A DNA stretch of 64,000 nucleotides, from positions 35,710,054-35,774,053 of the forward strand of contig OV121094.1 in NCBI GenBank assembly GCA_921293015.1. Direction: 5' to 3'. A program made the translations under genes and the position numbers. Positions 52,389 through 63,105 of this stretch are shown piece after piece (the stretch's first letter is position 1; the number at the start of each line of letters is the position of its first letter). The stretch is from Phorcus lineatus (taxonomy: Eukaryota > Mollusca > Gastropoda > Trochida > Trochidae). The notes below the pieces were generated by a model. It was not told the DNA's origin. It did no database searches and saw only the letters and a list, made by a program, of their open reading frames with translations.

Positions 52389-55120
52389 CTATTTTGGAAA
52401 ATTGAAAATAACCGTTGTATTTGCAGAGAAATTGATGGCAGGAACAACACTGTTCATGTTCTCGTTCCTGGGGCTCTCTGTCGGAATCTCTCCCTTGATA
52501 TTACGTACACTGACGGGTTCCGCTAAAGCTGAGACGTTCTGCAAGGCACCAGAAACCTTGCTCAGCTGATCATTGCTTGGTCTCTTATAGTCAAACACTG
52601 CATCACTGCGGTGACCTGTGCACGAATAAGCTGTTCTGGTATTCCTGCGTTGAACAAGCGCGTAGCTGTCGTGGCCCTCAGGGAGTGGTTTGTGTATTGT
52701 CCAGTGAATCCTCCTTTACTCATGATGGTTTTCACCATCGAAGAGTGTTGTGACCAAGAGGAAGAAGAGTGTACCACACTGATTCATCTTTGATGACTTT
52801 GACGGGTTTGAAGTAAAATACAGTTTCTGTCTTTGCCATTGGGTGAAGCTTTTCACGATACTTCAAAAATATCTCCACAGGGCATCTTTCTGGTTCAATC
52901 CTGTTTTCGTAAGCCCTTGCTGTATGCCCTCGATTTTTCGATGTTTTATCCCACCTCGGTAGGTTTTTGAAACACATTCCGTATACTCCAGGAATCGTTT
53001 CCCGTCTGAATCTGTCCTCACTGCAAAGTTACTGAAGTTCAGATCCCTGTGTTCTTCCCCACCACGTAATCCAAAGTTCACACCTATAATCCAAAATATA
53101 GTTCTGCCTAGCTTATCCGGCGTGTCGTCACCAAGAATGGATTTCTTCCAAAGTATTTCTTCCATTTCAAGGGGAATAACTTCTGCCCTCTTCTTTGTTA
53201 AGCCTATTCCCTTGCGACACGCATTTTGCATCGAATTGTCCAAAGCAGTTTTAATAGCTTCAAACTTCGGGTCAGCTAGAAATGACAAACGTCTCCCATT
53301 GACCTCCAAATGTCGCTGTAAGGCACAAACAAGTTGAAAGAGGCTGCTTCCCTTATAGTCACCTCCGTCTTTCTTCTTAAGGGCTAGAACGAACACCGAG
53401 AGAACAAGGTTAAGACTAGCATCATCCATGTCACATATGTCTTTATAGTTCTGAAGTGCTTCAACAACTCCAGGAACCTGATCTGACTTATCAGCGGCCA
53501 GTGTTTCCTCCATCCACTTGTTGAATGATTCAACTGCCCATTTGTTCTTCCGCAATGTATTCTTAGGGACTCGTGGTCGAAGATGTTCCAGATATGATTC
53601 AGGCGTCACAGATGAAAACCGCTTATCTGCAAACAATACAGAACATTTAAGGCAAAGTGGAATAAACTTCATCTTCCTCAACATCATCAGATCCCTATTT
53701 TGTAACGGCATTGCATTTGAAAACAAGAACATTAAGTTTTAAGAGTACATACAACTTTGACCTTTGAAATTTGTTTTGAATATTTTACTTTTTTGTAAAT
53801 CTGGTGCCAACCACAAACTAAATTTCTAAAATTTCCCATAGCAAACACAAGCACAACGACTTTTATCACAAGTACAAATCAAAATGAAATACAAGGAATA
53901 ATCTAACGTTATATGCAACTGGTACCAAATCGTTTGATTTTTTTTTGTTAGTGAATGTGTGAATGTTCCTTTCTAATATCGTTCATCATAGAGTTTTGAA
54001 CACACCTTGCTTTGGCCTTGTTATGTTCTTTCCGACTTGACATGGACCCCCTAAATCCAGCATGTCCGACACGTCCACTGCTTTCTCCACTGCAGCAATC
54101 TGCGAATCTGAAAGTCAAAACCGCAAACGAAAATCATGGATATTTTTTTCCATGGTAATAATTTCTTACTAATTCAATTTTATTTTACTTCAAAATGACC
54201 CTCGCGATTTATTTCAATAACTATTACTTTATGTACAATACAAACCTGTATTATTTTCAGGACGTCACGTGGTAGACTCTCGTTACTTGATTCCTCTGCT
54301 GCAAAAGATTCCTAACTTTTATTCAAAGGGGTATAACTTGTTAGTAATACGGTACTGATTGAAGTTCAAATCATCTGTCTCAATATGCATATGAATCGCT
54401 TAAAAGTTCTCATTTTCTATGAACTTGTAACTTTAATTTACGTTTAAAATATGTATGCAGCGGTACATTATAGCATCAACAGAAGAACGGATAGCAGTTA
54501 ACTTCAAGGTACAGTACAGTGCAGAAGTAAGTATGCCACCCTGGTGTTTAGGCAGAGAGTTGCTGGAGGAGAAATTTCGGGGTTTTTGGCCATAGTTTAT
54601 CGCTAATTTGGGAGAAACGCCTAAACCCAAGTTTGACACACACAGTAACTTTGAGTTCGTAATATGAACAACTTTCATAAATACCTGAATCATTCTTGAA
54701 TCTTGTTTGCGTCAGTGGAAAGTCTTCTTCGCTTGACACATCGGTAACATCCTCTGCAATGGAAACAAAACCATTCGAGAATGAGGAATCTAATAAATCG
54801 TTTGGTTTCTTTGCCCAATTTGTGAATAAGTTAAGATTGACAGATTACATTCGGAGCATTACCAAACGTTAAATTCGATATATTCTCGCGTATTTCTTGC
54901 GTGCAAAGTAAATATGCATTTTTTAGTATCAACAATGCGAAAGTTTATCCTTTAGCATTATATTAAAATATTTAAAAGAAAAAAATTAGTTACCGGTTTC
55001 AACTTGATATCTCGAATGGAATTGTGAAGAGTTGGTGCATGGAATAGAACATTCTTCTATTAGGTCCAAAGATGCAGATAGAATGTCATCTGTGTCGTAG
55101 TCCTTACTTTCTCTGTCCAT
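52389..55120 (-). pseudogene. Five-exon Crypton-type tyrosine recombinase, apparently frameshifted
   Basis: A DNA-transposon recombinase that would cut and join DNA through an active-site tyrosine. Inferred exons are 55120-54994 (ATG, MDRESKDYDTDDILSASLDL), 54753-54685, 54298-54246, 54099-54006 and one from 53626. All junctions are GT-AG and the phases agree (1, 1, 0, 1). Exon 5 holds the core-binding part (SYLEHLRPRV, DGGDYKGSSLFQLVCAL), box I with the catalytic Arg (NFGLRGGEEHRDL), PVEIFLKYREKLHP, box II HxxR (NHSLRATTATRLF), and GHRSDAVFDYKRPSND with the candidate Tyr. A tail ends INFSANTTVIFNFPK. The final parts sit in different frames, with shifts near 52928, 52740 and 52615, each explicable by one base. 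The protein resembles the DUF3504/Crypton-derived domain of ZMYM2 and QRICH1. It could be a decayed element, or a good gene with assembly indels. Confidence 0.82.
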
Positions 55121-55154
55121 GATGTGTTTCGAATGAGGCGTCGACAGGTAAGAC

Positions 55155-55306
55155 GGTTACCAGCCTCGTTTTGAGTGGGTACGAGTTGTAACACCTCTGC
55201 ACGTGCACTTCGTAACCCCTCGCCGCTTCGCTTCGCGGCTCGGGGTCACGCAGTGCACGTGCAGAGGTGTTACAACTCGTACCCACTCAAAACTCGTCTG
55301 GTAACC
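55155..55306. repeat. ~150 bp near-perfect palindrome upstream of the recombinase start codon
   Basis: Left arm from GGTTACCAG (55155) through GTTTTGAGTGGGTACGAG and CACCTCTGCACGTGCA; the right arm is its reverse complement ending CTGGTAACC (55306). The arms are about 54 bases with few mismatches. The centre (GTAACCCCTCGCCGC facing CGCGGCTCGGGGTCAC) forms a second, weaker stem, so the strand can fold as one long hairpin. It begins about 35 bases upstream of the recombinase ATG (minus strand), so it may lie in the promoter or 5' untranslated region. It could equally be an unrelated small foldback insertion. Confidence 0.9.
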
Positions 55307-55400
55307 TTTACATAAGAAAAATATTAAGGCGCAATATACTAATTGCTTGGATCAACAAAAGTGTACTTTCTTTACTTAACTTTAAGTGTTTTTGGGTTTT

Positions 55401-56250
55401 TGTCCCCCGCCGCAAAGCGGATTGGGGGACTATTAATTCAGCGGCGTCTGTCCGTACGTCTGTACGTCCGTACGTACGTCCGGATACTTGTTTACGCGAT
55501 AACTCATGAAGCTTAGCACCTAGAGTGTTCATATTTAGTGACAGCTTTCAATGGAGGAAGACTCAGACGCCAGTTGACTTTGGTGACCTTGACGTCATTT
55601 TCAAGGTCACCACAACACCACGTACGTTCGGATTCTTGTTAACGCGATAACTCATGAAGCTTAGCACCTAGAGTGGTCATATTTGGTGACAGCTTTCAAT
55701 GGAGGAAGACTCAGACACCTCAGACACCAGTCGACTTTGGTGACCTTTACGTCATTTTCAAGGTCACCACGACAAACTCGTCAAGCTTAGCACTTAGTGT
55801 TCATATTTGGTGACAGCTTTTAATGGAGGAAGACTCAGACGCCAGTTGACTTTGGTGACCTTGACGTCATTTTCAAGGTCACCACGACACTACGTACGTC
55901 CGGATTCTTGTTAACTCGATAACTCATGAAGCTTAGCACCTAGAGTGGTCATATTTGGTGACAGCTTTCAATGGAGGAAGACTCAGAAGCCAGTCGACAT
56001 TGGTGACCATGACGACATTTTCAAGGTCACCACAACACAACCACTGTGTAATACATTGTTAATGCGGTATCTCGTAAAGCTTAGGACCTAGAGTGTTCAT
56101 ATTTGGTGACAGCTTTCAATGGCTCAGACGCCAGTCCACATTGGTGACCCTGACCTCATTTTCATGGTCTCCATGACACTTTGACCACTGTAATACATTG
56201 TTAACGCGATAATATTAATTATGCCAAATATCTCATAACGGCGGGGGACA
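55401..56250. mobile_element. TIR-bounded element with five ~148 bp tandem units
   Basis: The left terminus TGTCCCCCGCCG (55401-55412) is the exact reverse complement of the right terminus CGGCGGGGGACA (56239-56250). Between them are about five head-to-tail units of roughly 148 bases, each with GATAACTCATGAAGCTTAGC, TGGTGACAGCTTTCAATGGA and a conserved block near GGTGACCTTGACGTCATTTT plus CAAGGTCACC. The third unit lacks its first part and the last unit is partial and diverged. There is no transposase. Termini around a core of ~150 bp repeats recall the molluscan pearl/CvA-type elements, although those are not defined by long inverted termini. It lies about 280 bases upstream of the recombinase start codon. 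Confidence 0.85.
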
Positions 56251-57066
56251 TGTTAGTGGCAAACACTTGTTTAAAATTAAAATAAACGGCAATACTAACA
56301 TTTTTTAATGTACTAACAATAAGATATATTGCATAATTTCGAATCAAGCTCTTGGCTAAGTAGCACTTATGGTACTGACATTTCGACTTATTACTTCGAA
56401 AAAAATTTAGCTTATAAAATACCTTTTCTTCGCTAATAATGTTACCAAAATTCGTCATTGTAAATCAATAAATCATTGTTTAGAATTGTCAACGCGAGAT
56501 TTCTTGTAGATGTGGAAGACAGTAAATACAATATCATCAACGAATCATCAATAGAACATTTTACTTAAAATGCAAAATCGCTCAAAGAAGGAGTTTCAAG
56601 TTTTCAATCATTTGTTTCTGTCAAATTGTATAAACCTGTTAGGAGAATTGTGACATCATGAATTAATTATATATGTAGAAACCTAGTAGCTCACAATGTG
56701 TTTCATTAGGAAATTCACGCACGTGAGTTACAATTTCTCAAAAAGTAACTGAGCTTGTCAAACTTACAGCAAAAATTCATATTGCTTTTACTCCCATCCC
56801 TTGAGTTCGTTATTTGTTTTTAGATGCCCAACCCGGTGTTTATCATTGTCAGCTTAAAGTAAATTAAGTACATCTTTTGATGTTGAACAAAGAATATACG
56901 TAGGTCTAATTGCTGTTTCAATGACATCCAAATGATCATCTTTTAAGATATCTGATTTATGGTTCCACAGGTTCGAAACAGTTTAGCAGACCTGTTGTCA
57001 TTCATATGTTCATTTTGAAAATTACCGCATTTTATCATGGAGTTTTATTTTTGTGATAAGATTTAC

Positions 57067-57140
57067 TTGATGATGATGATGATGATGATAATGATGCTGA
57101 TAATGGTGATGTTGATGATGATAATTATGAAGATGATGAT
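57067..57140. repeat. GAT trinucleotide microsatellite
   Basis: An imperfect (GAT)n run with AAT, GCT and GTT interruptions. In copy A the corresponding place (about 39564-39575) has only a few GAT repeats, so the run expanded in copy B or contracted in copy A. Confidence 0.8.
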
Positions 57141-57466
57141 GGTAGAACAAAAGGAATAACTTAACCAAATACACAACGAACAATGTGTCTCTAAATTCAG
57201 TACACTTAATAGAAAAAATAGGATAGTAAGAGGATACAATTCACAGATAAATATTTACATTGTTAGAACAGTATGTTGAAGAAAATTATAAGCATAAAAT
57301 AAGATTCTAATGATAAATCGTTATACATGTATGTCTTACCATCTTAAATCGACTTAGTAGCATCCGTATCAGCTTTTTTCTTATATTCAACATGTGACCA
57401 TGTAACTCAGGTGAGTGCCCCACAATGACACACTTGAGAAACAACGGGTATCAGGTGTACATTGTG

Positions 57467-57545
57467 TTTGGGGTGAAAGGGATCGAAATGACGAGGGAAC
57501 AAGCGGAAAGAAAGGTATAGCAAGGCATAGCGATGGAAGTGAAGC
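57467..57545 (+). repeat. Middle part of the GTGAGTGAGT repeat family
   Basis: GAAAGGGATCGAAATGACGA and GCGGAAAGAAAGGTATAGC match GAAAGGGATCGAAAGGATGA and ACGGAAAGAAAGGCATAG in the copy at 47329-47500. The head is missing here, so this is a fragment. Confidence 0.6.
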
Positions 57546-58450
57546 ATTTCAGCTTCTACTGGCGTAACTTATGGGGTCCCCGAAAAAAACTCGCCAACAT
57601 AAGTTATTGATTCAAGTCAGGTATGAAATAAATATAAAACCCATTAATGACTTCAATGAGACTGCATTTCTAAAGATCATATTTTATGGTTTGCAAAAGG
57701 TAAGGCATGCAATTATTAATAAATAAGATCAAATAAAGAGAAAAAAGAAGTCAAAGTAAATTCCCTAAATATTGCATTTAGCCATCATGAACATTGTCTC
57801 CAAAAATACAACTTACTTCTATGTTTTCAAATATAAAATTTCAGGGCAATTGCCAAATAACAAGCTTATACCGAATGATAACTAAACTGGACTAAGAGAA
57901 CCACTTAGTGCATTTTAATCAATGCATTTAAGTCAATAGGGTAAAAGCTTTTAGCAGAAGTAATATAAATTCGAAAATTTTCAAAATGTTGCCTGTCAAA
58001 ATCGGTGAGTACACTAAATTTTTTTTTTAAAAAACCCTAAACTGTAGCAAAGTTTCTTACAAGTTAGTCTAATCTATCTCTAAGCGAACACAAGGAAATA
58101 ATGACTACTGTAGTATGTTAAATGGATGGCATTTCTGAGCATATGTTATTTAATCAAGGACAAAAAATTTTTCAATGTTCACAACCCTTATGATTTATTG
58201 ATAAATCGTGTAAATTTATTGATTTATTGTATATGTTAATTTTACGAGATAATTTTTTTTTATTGATTCGGTACTTTCAAAGTAAGAAAGCAAATCAAGT
58301 GAACTGTAAAATACGGAAGAGTAATGTCAAAAGTAAACATGAATACAACATTTTAAAGCTTAAAATAGTAATCAAGTGATCTTTCAAACGTGTCAATAAT
58401 TAGGAAATTCTTCTTAAGGACAAAGTCAATTTAAAAAATACTCCACAAAG
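57546..58450. other. AT-rich non-coding stretch
   Basis: Nothing recognisable apart from A/T-rich tracts; no open frame, tandem structure or element end. Confidence 0.4.
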
Positions 58451-58454
58451 CGAA

Positions 58455-58712
58455 GGACTGAGTTGGGGTTTAAGGTGTTTTCAACATTATTTCAGTTATT
58501 AAACGCGTGGATGAAAAACATCAAATACCTTATTTCCAATTCCAATTATCCAATTACAGCTTCCCCATGTGATAAAGCAACCCTAGTGTTCATATTTGGA
58601 ATGGTTTCAACCCAGCTCTTGACACAGAGAGTTTCCTATGTTCTCCCCATAAGATTGAGCAACCCTAATGTTCATATTCGGCATGGTTTCAATGGTTGCC
58701 CATGTTCTTCAT
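58455..58712 (+). repeat. GTGAGTGAGT-family head joined to a two-unit ~83 bp tandem
   Basis: TTTTCAACATTATTTCAGTT followed by GCGTGGATGAAAAACATC matches the head of the copy at 47329. Next come two tandem units of about 83 bases that share AGCAACCCTA[GA]TGTTCATATT and ATGGTTTCAA. The same motif appears once at 62053-62150 together with CTCTTGACACAGAGAGTT. The 83-codon plus-strand frame across it is incidental. Confidence 0.65.
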
Positions 58713-60940
58713 AACATACCCTATACTATTGGCGGATTCAAACCCTTTTCAAACGGTTAACGACTTCCGTTGTTTAATGTAATTGTTCCTCTAATTGTTT
58801 CACGCAAGTAAGTTATTTTCTGAGTCACACACCATATGGAGTACTGTTTTTACTGAAGCCAGGATTTCGCATTAGGTGTCTATGTTCCTTTCAGTAGTTT
58901 TCACATCTTACAATATATTTTGGACTGCTTATGCAATCTTGTCATTTTGTTCTGCCATTTTGTGTTCGGGACGGGATAGCTCTTAGCAGTTGGGATATGA
59001 TATCGAAAATATTTGGATAACTAGTGCCGTCATTAACATTCATAATTATACACTTAGGCATTATGTCGTGATAACGGTGAAGAATGCAAACACAGAAATT
59101 GACACAAACTATTTTCCCCTTAAGATGGGATTTTATTGTGCCCCAAATGCCTTTCCTTAACAAACAAACGAGTTTTGTTATCAGTAGCAATTTGTTATCA
59201 GTAGCAATTTGTTATCAGCAGCAATTTACGTGACAACAACTAGTATGTACCAATTGGACATTGAATGATGACATCTGAATTGTTACAAAGAAATAGTCAA
59301 ATAAAAAAAAAGGCCAACAAGTCACCACTTTTCCCTTTCTTTTACCTTGTATTTTCTTATAAAGACCTTTTTACTTCACACAATATCATTTATGATTAAA
59401 AGAGTACAAAAGATTCAGGTTTTAGATTCTATTATGTGAAATCCTCTGTGCTTATACAAATTTTCACTGTGCTATAACAATCAAAATGTAAGCCTTTTGA
59501 AACACCAAAGCATATCACTTAATAAAACGTATTAAAATGTTTATTTTGATTTAATACCTTTCACTTTTTGTATCTTGTTCGTTTACTACCTTAGGCTCTG
59601 CATATTGAGCTAAAAGACACATACTCATATAAAAAATCTTGAGGTGAAAAGTTTTATATCAAAATAACGACCGAAATTATCCATTGTCTTCGATAGCGAC
59701 CATCGTTTCTAGGTAAATCATTTATTATTTCATATGGTGCTGTCTGATTGGAATATCTTTCAGTATATAATTAACATTTTGTATTTTAGTGTTTGTTTTA
59801 CTATCCTAAGGGTTTAACTCGATATTCAAATTTATAGTTGTAGAACTCTTTAAATGTTGAAATTATTGCGAATTAGTTTCTCAGTTTAGAGTATTTATTT
59901 AAAATCATTTGATTTTTATTGACCTATGCAATTCAATGATATAAGCTGTCATTTCCAAAAAAGAACATCTTATCTTCCATTTTATTTGATTGGTAAGCAA
60001 ATGTCCGAAATACCATGGCAGTATAAACTAATAGGAGTCTGTTCATCCATAGTGTCCATGTGTTTATTCAGAGAGCGAACACAGTTTGAAGATATGTTCA
60101 CAAATAGGTCGCAATCTTGGCTAAATTGCTACTGCATTCGTTAGGTAAGTATTTACTCTTATCTCACTCTTATCATCTGCATGTGTCTTATAATATAATG
60201 TGTGGTAAATCGAACAAAAGATGTAATCCTAAACCGTAGCTTTCTAAAAAATTCTAAGCTAAAACCGATCGATAAAATGTGTGTGCGATACGAAATATGT
60301 TCATTTGCCATGTCCAAACAATAACCATTCAGACAACTTCACATTAATTCTTATCAAAAACGCTTGTCAGATAATGCAACTGAAAGTCATTTGGAAAACT
60401 AAAAGCAGGAGGAGAAAAATGCGCTTTCTCTAAAAGCATAGACTACATAAATAAAGATGTCCATACTTGTATGGTCATCATGAATACAATTTGTCTGTTC
60501 TGCCTATAAATAACTTGGTACAAACGATTATGACATTAATATACTACAAAGCAGTTTTCCCGCAAAATAAACATGAATATGACATGAAATATTCATGACA
60601 GAAAGTTGAGATAAAAACTGCATGAATATATAACAATATTTTTATGTAAATATACTACACAAACTCAGACACAGTCAAGTCATTTAAATATGTTATAATA
60701 TAGATAATCACGAGCATTTTAGATTTCCTTGAATTTTATATGCATTCAGCGAGGTTGTTCCAAAGGGCACCTGCACTACAGCTTTGTATGCTATAACTTC
60801 ACTTGCAATTCTTCTGACAGCCTTCCATTATATGTTGCAAGGACATTACTCATTTACCGTTGATATTTGCTGCATAGGGAGTAAATACATTCCTTATTAG
60901 TTTATAGTTATGTCTGAAAGAACTACAAATGTGTTGTTCC
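58713..60940. other. Non-coding stretch
   Basis: No gene recognised. A 17 bp unit (TTGTTATCAGTAGCAAT) is repeated three times at about 59175-59226. The 72-codon plus-strand frame at 59926-60144 is followed directly by GTAAGTA, which resembles a splice donor, but its stop codon precedes the site and the peptide is not recognised. Confidence 0.4.
59175..59226. repeat. 17 bp tandem repeat, three copies
   Basis: Three adjacent units TTGTTATCAGTAGCAAT (the last with CAGCAGCAAT). A small simple duplication with no associated gene. Confidence 0.8.
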
Positions 60941-61415
60941 CCACCCCCAAAAAAGTTCAAGCAAGTCCAATCTGCTGGAACGGTGATGACCTCGGTTTTT
61001 GGGGAGAGCCAAGGTATCATCATGATAGTGTACATGGAGAAGGCCCAAACTATCAATGGGGCATGTTAAGCTAATACGTTTAGGCATTTCAGGGCCGCCA
61101 TCAAGTCCAAGGGGCGAGGGCAGAACTGCTGCTCCGTCAGGACAATGCTCCCGTCCAACTCGCACATGTTGCTGTTACTGCCGCGACTGAATGTGGCTTA
61201 GACATTCTTCCTCATCAACCCCAGATTTGGTACCATCTGACTTCTTCCTTTTTCCCAATATGAAGAACCATTAACGTGGACGTGCTTTTGCTGATAACAA
61301 CAGTCTGCTTGATATCGTCAAGAGATTTCTTGAGACCCAGGATACTTCTACAAGGATTGCATAATGAAGCTGGAACACTGCTTGTTCAAATATATTGATG
61401 TCTCTGGGACTGTGT
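60941..61415 (+). pseudogene. Decayed mariner-like transposase fragment
   Basis: Remnant of a Tc1/mariner-superfamily transposase on the plus strand, split over frames. From 60941 one frame reads PPPKKFKQVQSAGTVMTSVF and then YMEKAQTINGAC before a stop at 61066. In another frame DNAPVQ follows at 61141 (the second catalytic Asp region), and in a third PDLVPSDFFLFPNMKNH from 61221 (the third catalytic Asp in PSD). FLETQD near 61327 matches the C-terminal part of mariner proteins. The two Asp codons are about 33 codons apart, as expected for DD34D mariners after small deletions. The N-terminal DNA-binding region is missing, so this is a dead copy. The minus-strand open frames here are shadows. 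Confidence 0.85.
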
Positions 61416-61421
61416 TGTAGA

Positions 61422-61477
61422 ATGAAATACAAAAAGGGATACTTTGATCATGAAATACAAAAAGGGATACTTTGATC
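61422..61477. repeat. 28 bp direct repeat, two copies
   Basis: Two perfect adjacent copies of a 28-base unit containing ATACAAAAAGGGATACTTTG, just after the mariner fragment. Confidence 0.85.
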
Positions 61478-62756
61478 TTGTTTTCTATGTCATTTTACAA
61501 ACCATTTACCTATGTTCATGTAGATGGTCCTGCTGATCTTTAGTGTAAAATAGAACTCATTGCAAATCCTCAACAAGAAGAATAGTCTGGCGACCTTACG
61601 ATATACACTAAAGAAGAATGATCACATTATAAAGATAAAGAAATAGGAATAGCGTCCAATCTTCTTCATTTGTAAGACAAATTTAACTAAAACGTTAGTC
61701 AATTAAGATGTTTCTGATGTAATTACAGGGAAAAATGAGATGAAATATGAAACATAAGTATTGATAAACGTCAGCCATATTTAAAAGAAGAAACCTAAGA
61801 AGTATGTTTAAGAAGAGTTAATTATAATGATAAATATATATACGTTTTTGATGCCAACTTAACTGCTTTGCAAAACGGTATTTATTTTTAAGCACGATAT
61901 CCACAATCTAAATATTACAGTTTCAAAACCTGTAAAAACCCTCTTGGCGAACTAATTTACAGGACTTTGAGCCAATTAATATCAACACATTCCAGGAAGT
62001 AACTCCATTTCATTACAAGTCGATAAAGACATACTTTAATGTTTGACTTCCAATTACAGCTTCCCTATCCTCCACCTGATGAAGCCTCCCAAATGCTCAT
62101 ATCCGGAATTGTTTCAACTCTGCTCTTGACACAGAGAGTTGCCTAGTTTCTTCTGATAAACCTCGCTCAATAAGCTGCGAAAATGTTGGCTTAATTTGGT
62201 ATTATGCACACCTTGTTACAAAAGTATTGTAGTTATCGTTTTTCTGTTTCAATCTATTAATTTGTAGTTTTAATAATGTAACAACTCTGCTTAGCAACAT
62301 TTCCTGTCCTCTTCATTCAGCTTTAGTTCACGATGCGAAAAGGAGCAGGCCATTTCGCAATATTTGTCTGCAATTCGCGTCTAGTGAGTATCTTACTGGA
62401 TAGACATTCGTGTGGCGATTCCTGGACATTAATTGTCCAGTTCTAGTTTGTTAAGTTCGTGATTTCAATGCACACAACTGATATGAAGTCGGCAATTTTT
62501 ACAATACACCGAAAAGAGTGTAATATGACTTCTTAAATAGTCTTTTGCATAAGAAATACCTTTTTTTATCATTAGCTCTATCCATCTAAAGTTCTTGACT
62601 CTGAAAGCATTGTATCCATAGGCTCTGTAGTGGAAGTATTCTTGAAACTGTATCATATGTAACATACTTAGATTTGGGATCATCTACAATGGAAGGAAAT
62701 TTGATCCGAAATGTATTGTACATTTGATCACTGTATCTCTTACTGTACGCATTTGA
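61478..62756. other. Non-coding stretch with one repeat fragment
   Basis: Apart from the repeat fragment at 62045-62155 nothing is recognisable. The short minus-strand frame at 62465-62683 has no identifiable domain. Confidence 0.4.
62045..62155 (+). repeat. Fragment related to the 58.55-58.7 kb repeat
   Basis: TTCCAATTACAGCTTCCC, GGAATTGTTTCAAC and GCTCTTGACACAGAGAGTT match the region at about 58540-58635 in order. It appears to be the tail of the same dispersed family without the GTGAGTGAGT head. Confidence 0.65.
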
Positions 62757-63105
62757 AAACTCATCCTGCTACATCTGCGTATATTAATCCCCTCTCGCTC
62801 CTTCCTAATACCCTACTTATAAAGCATGTGCTTAGTACGATACCACAAATCCTGCTAAATCAGCGTTTATGAATCTGCTCCCGCTCCTTCCTAACACCCT
62901 GATCTCTTTCAAGCCAAATCTTATCGCTAGCCATCTAACTAGCCAATGAGACGACTCGCATTCAGCAACAGCGGCACATTCCGAATGGAAAATCCGTTCA
63001 AGATTTTAGCTTCAAGCTCCTTGCATAACGACATTTCATTGGCTTAAATAATAACAGGTGAACTAAGCCACGAATATCAAGCCGATCCAAGCCGATCAAG
63101 TGATT
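62757..63105. mobile_element. MITE-like element, copy 2, with duplicated left end
   Basis: Related to 48787-49165. Its left side holds the terminal sequence twice: ATCCTGCTACATCTGCGTAT then CTCGCTCCTTCCTAATACCC, and again ATCCTGCTAAATCAGCGTTT then CCGCTCCTTCCTAACACCCT. The shared interior follows (CCAATGAGACGACTCGCATT, CGACATTTCATTGGCT, AATAACAGGTG). The right terminus seen in copy 1 was not found, so this copy is rearranged or truncated there. Confidence 0.75.

Larger units (their letters stand above)
52130..56445. mobile_element. Copy-B-specific block containing a Crypton-like gene and a TIR element
   Basis: Copy A passes from its match to about 52120 (AACATTAAAAGTACAACATA; TGTCGACAGC) to its match at about 56456 (GTAAATCAATAAATCATTGT; GTCAACGCGA) with only about 0.4 kb between, against more than 4.3 kb in copy B. 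The extra DNA contains the recombinase gene (52389-55120), a palindrome (55155-55306) and a tandem-unit element (55401-56250). Exact element ends could not be set: Cryptons lack inverted termini and their flanking direct repeats can be very short. Confidence 0.6.
44050..57200 (+). repeat. Ancient direct duplication, copy B, carrying three insertions
   Basis: Collinear with copy A at 32650-39700. The coordinate offset between copies is about 11.3 kb at the left end, drops to about 9.7-9.9 kb near 46-47 kb, and then rises in three steps: to about 12.1 kb after 49.6 kb, 13.3 kb after 51.36 kb, and 17.5 kb after 56.45 kb. Each step matches an insertion seen only in copy B: the MITE/foldback cluster, the LINE and the Crypton region. 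The right-most likely match is AACAAAAGGAATAACTTAA near 57146 with GGAACAACTTAAA near 39590, less certain than the others. Confidence 0.82.
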
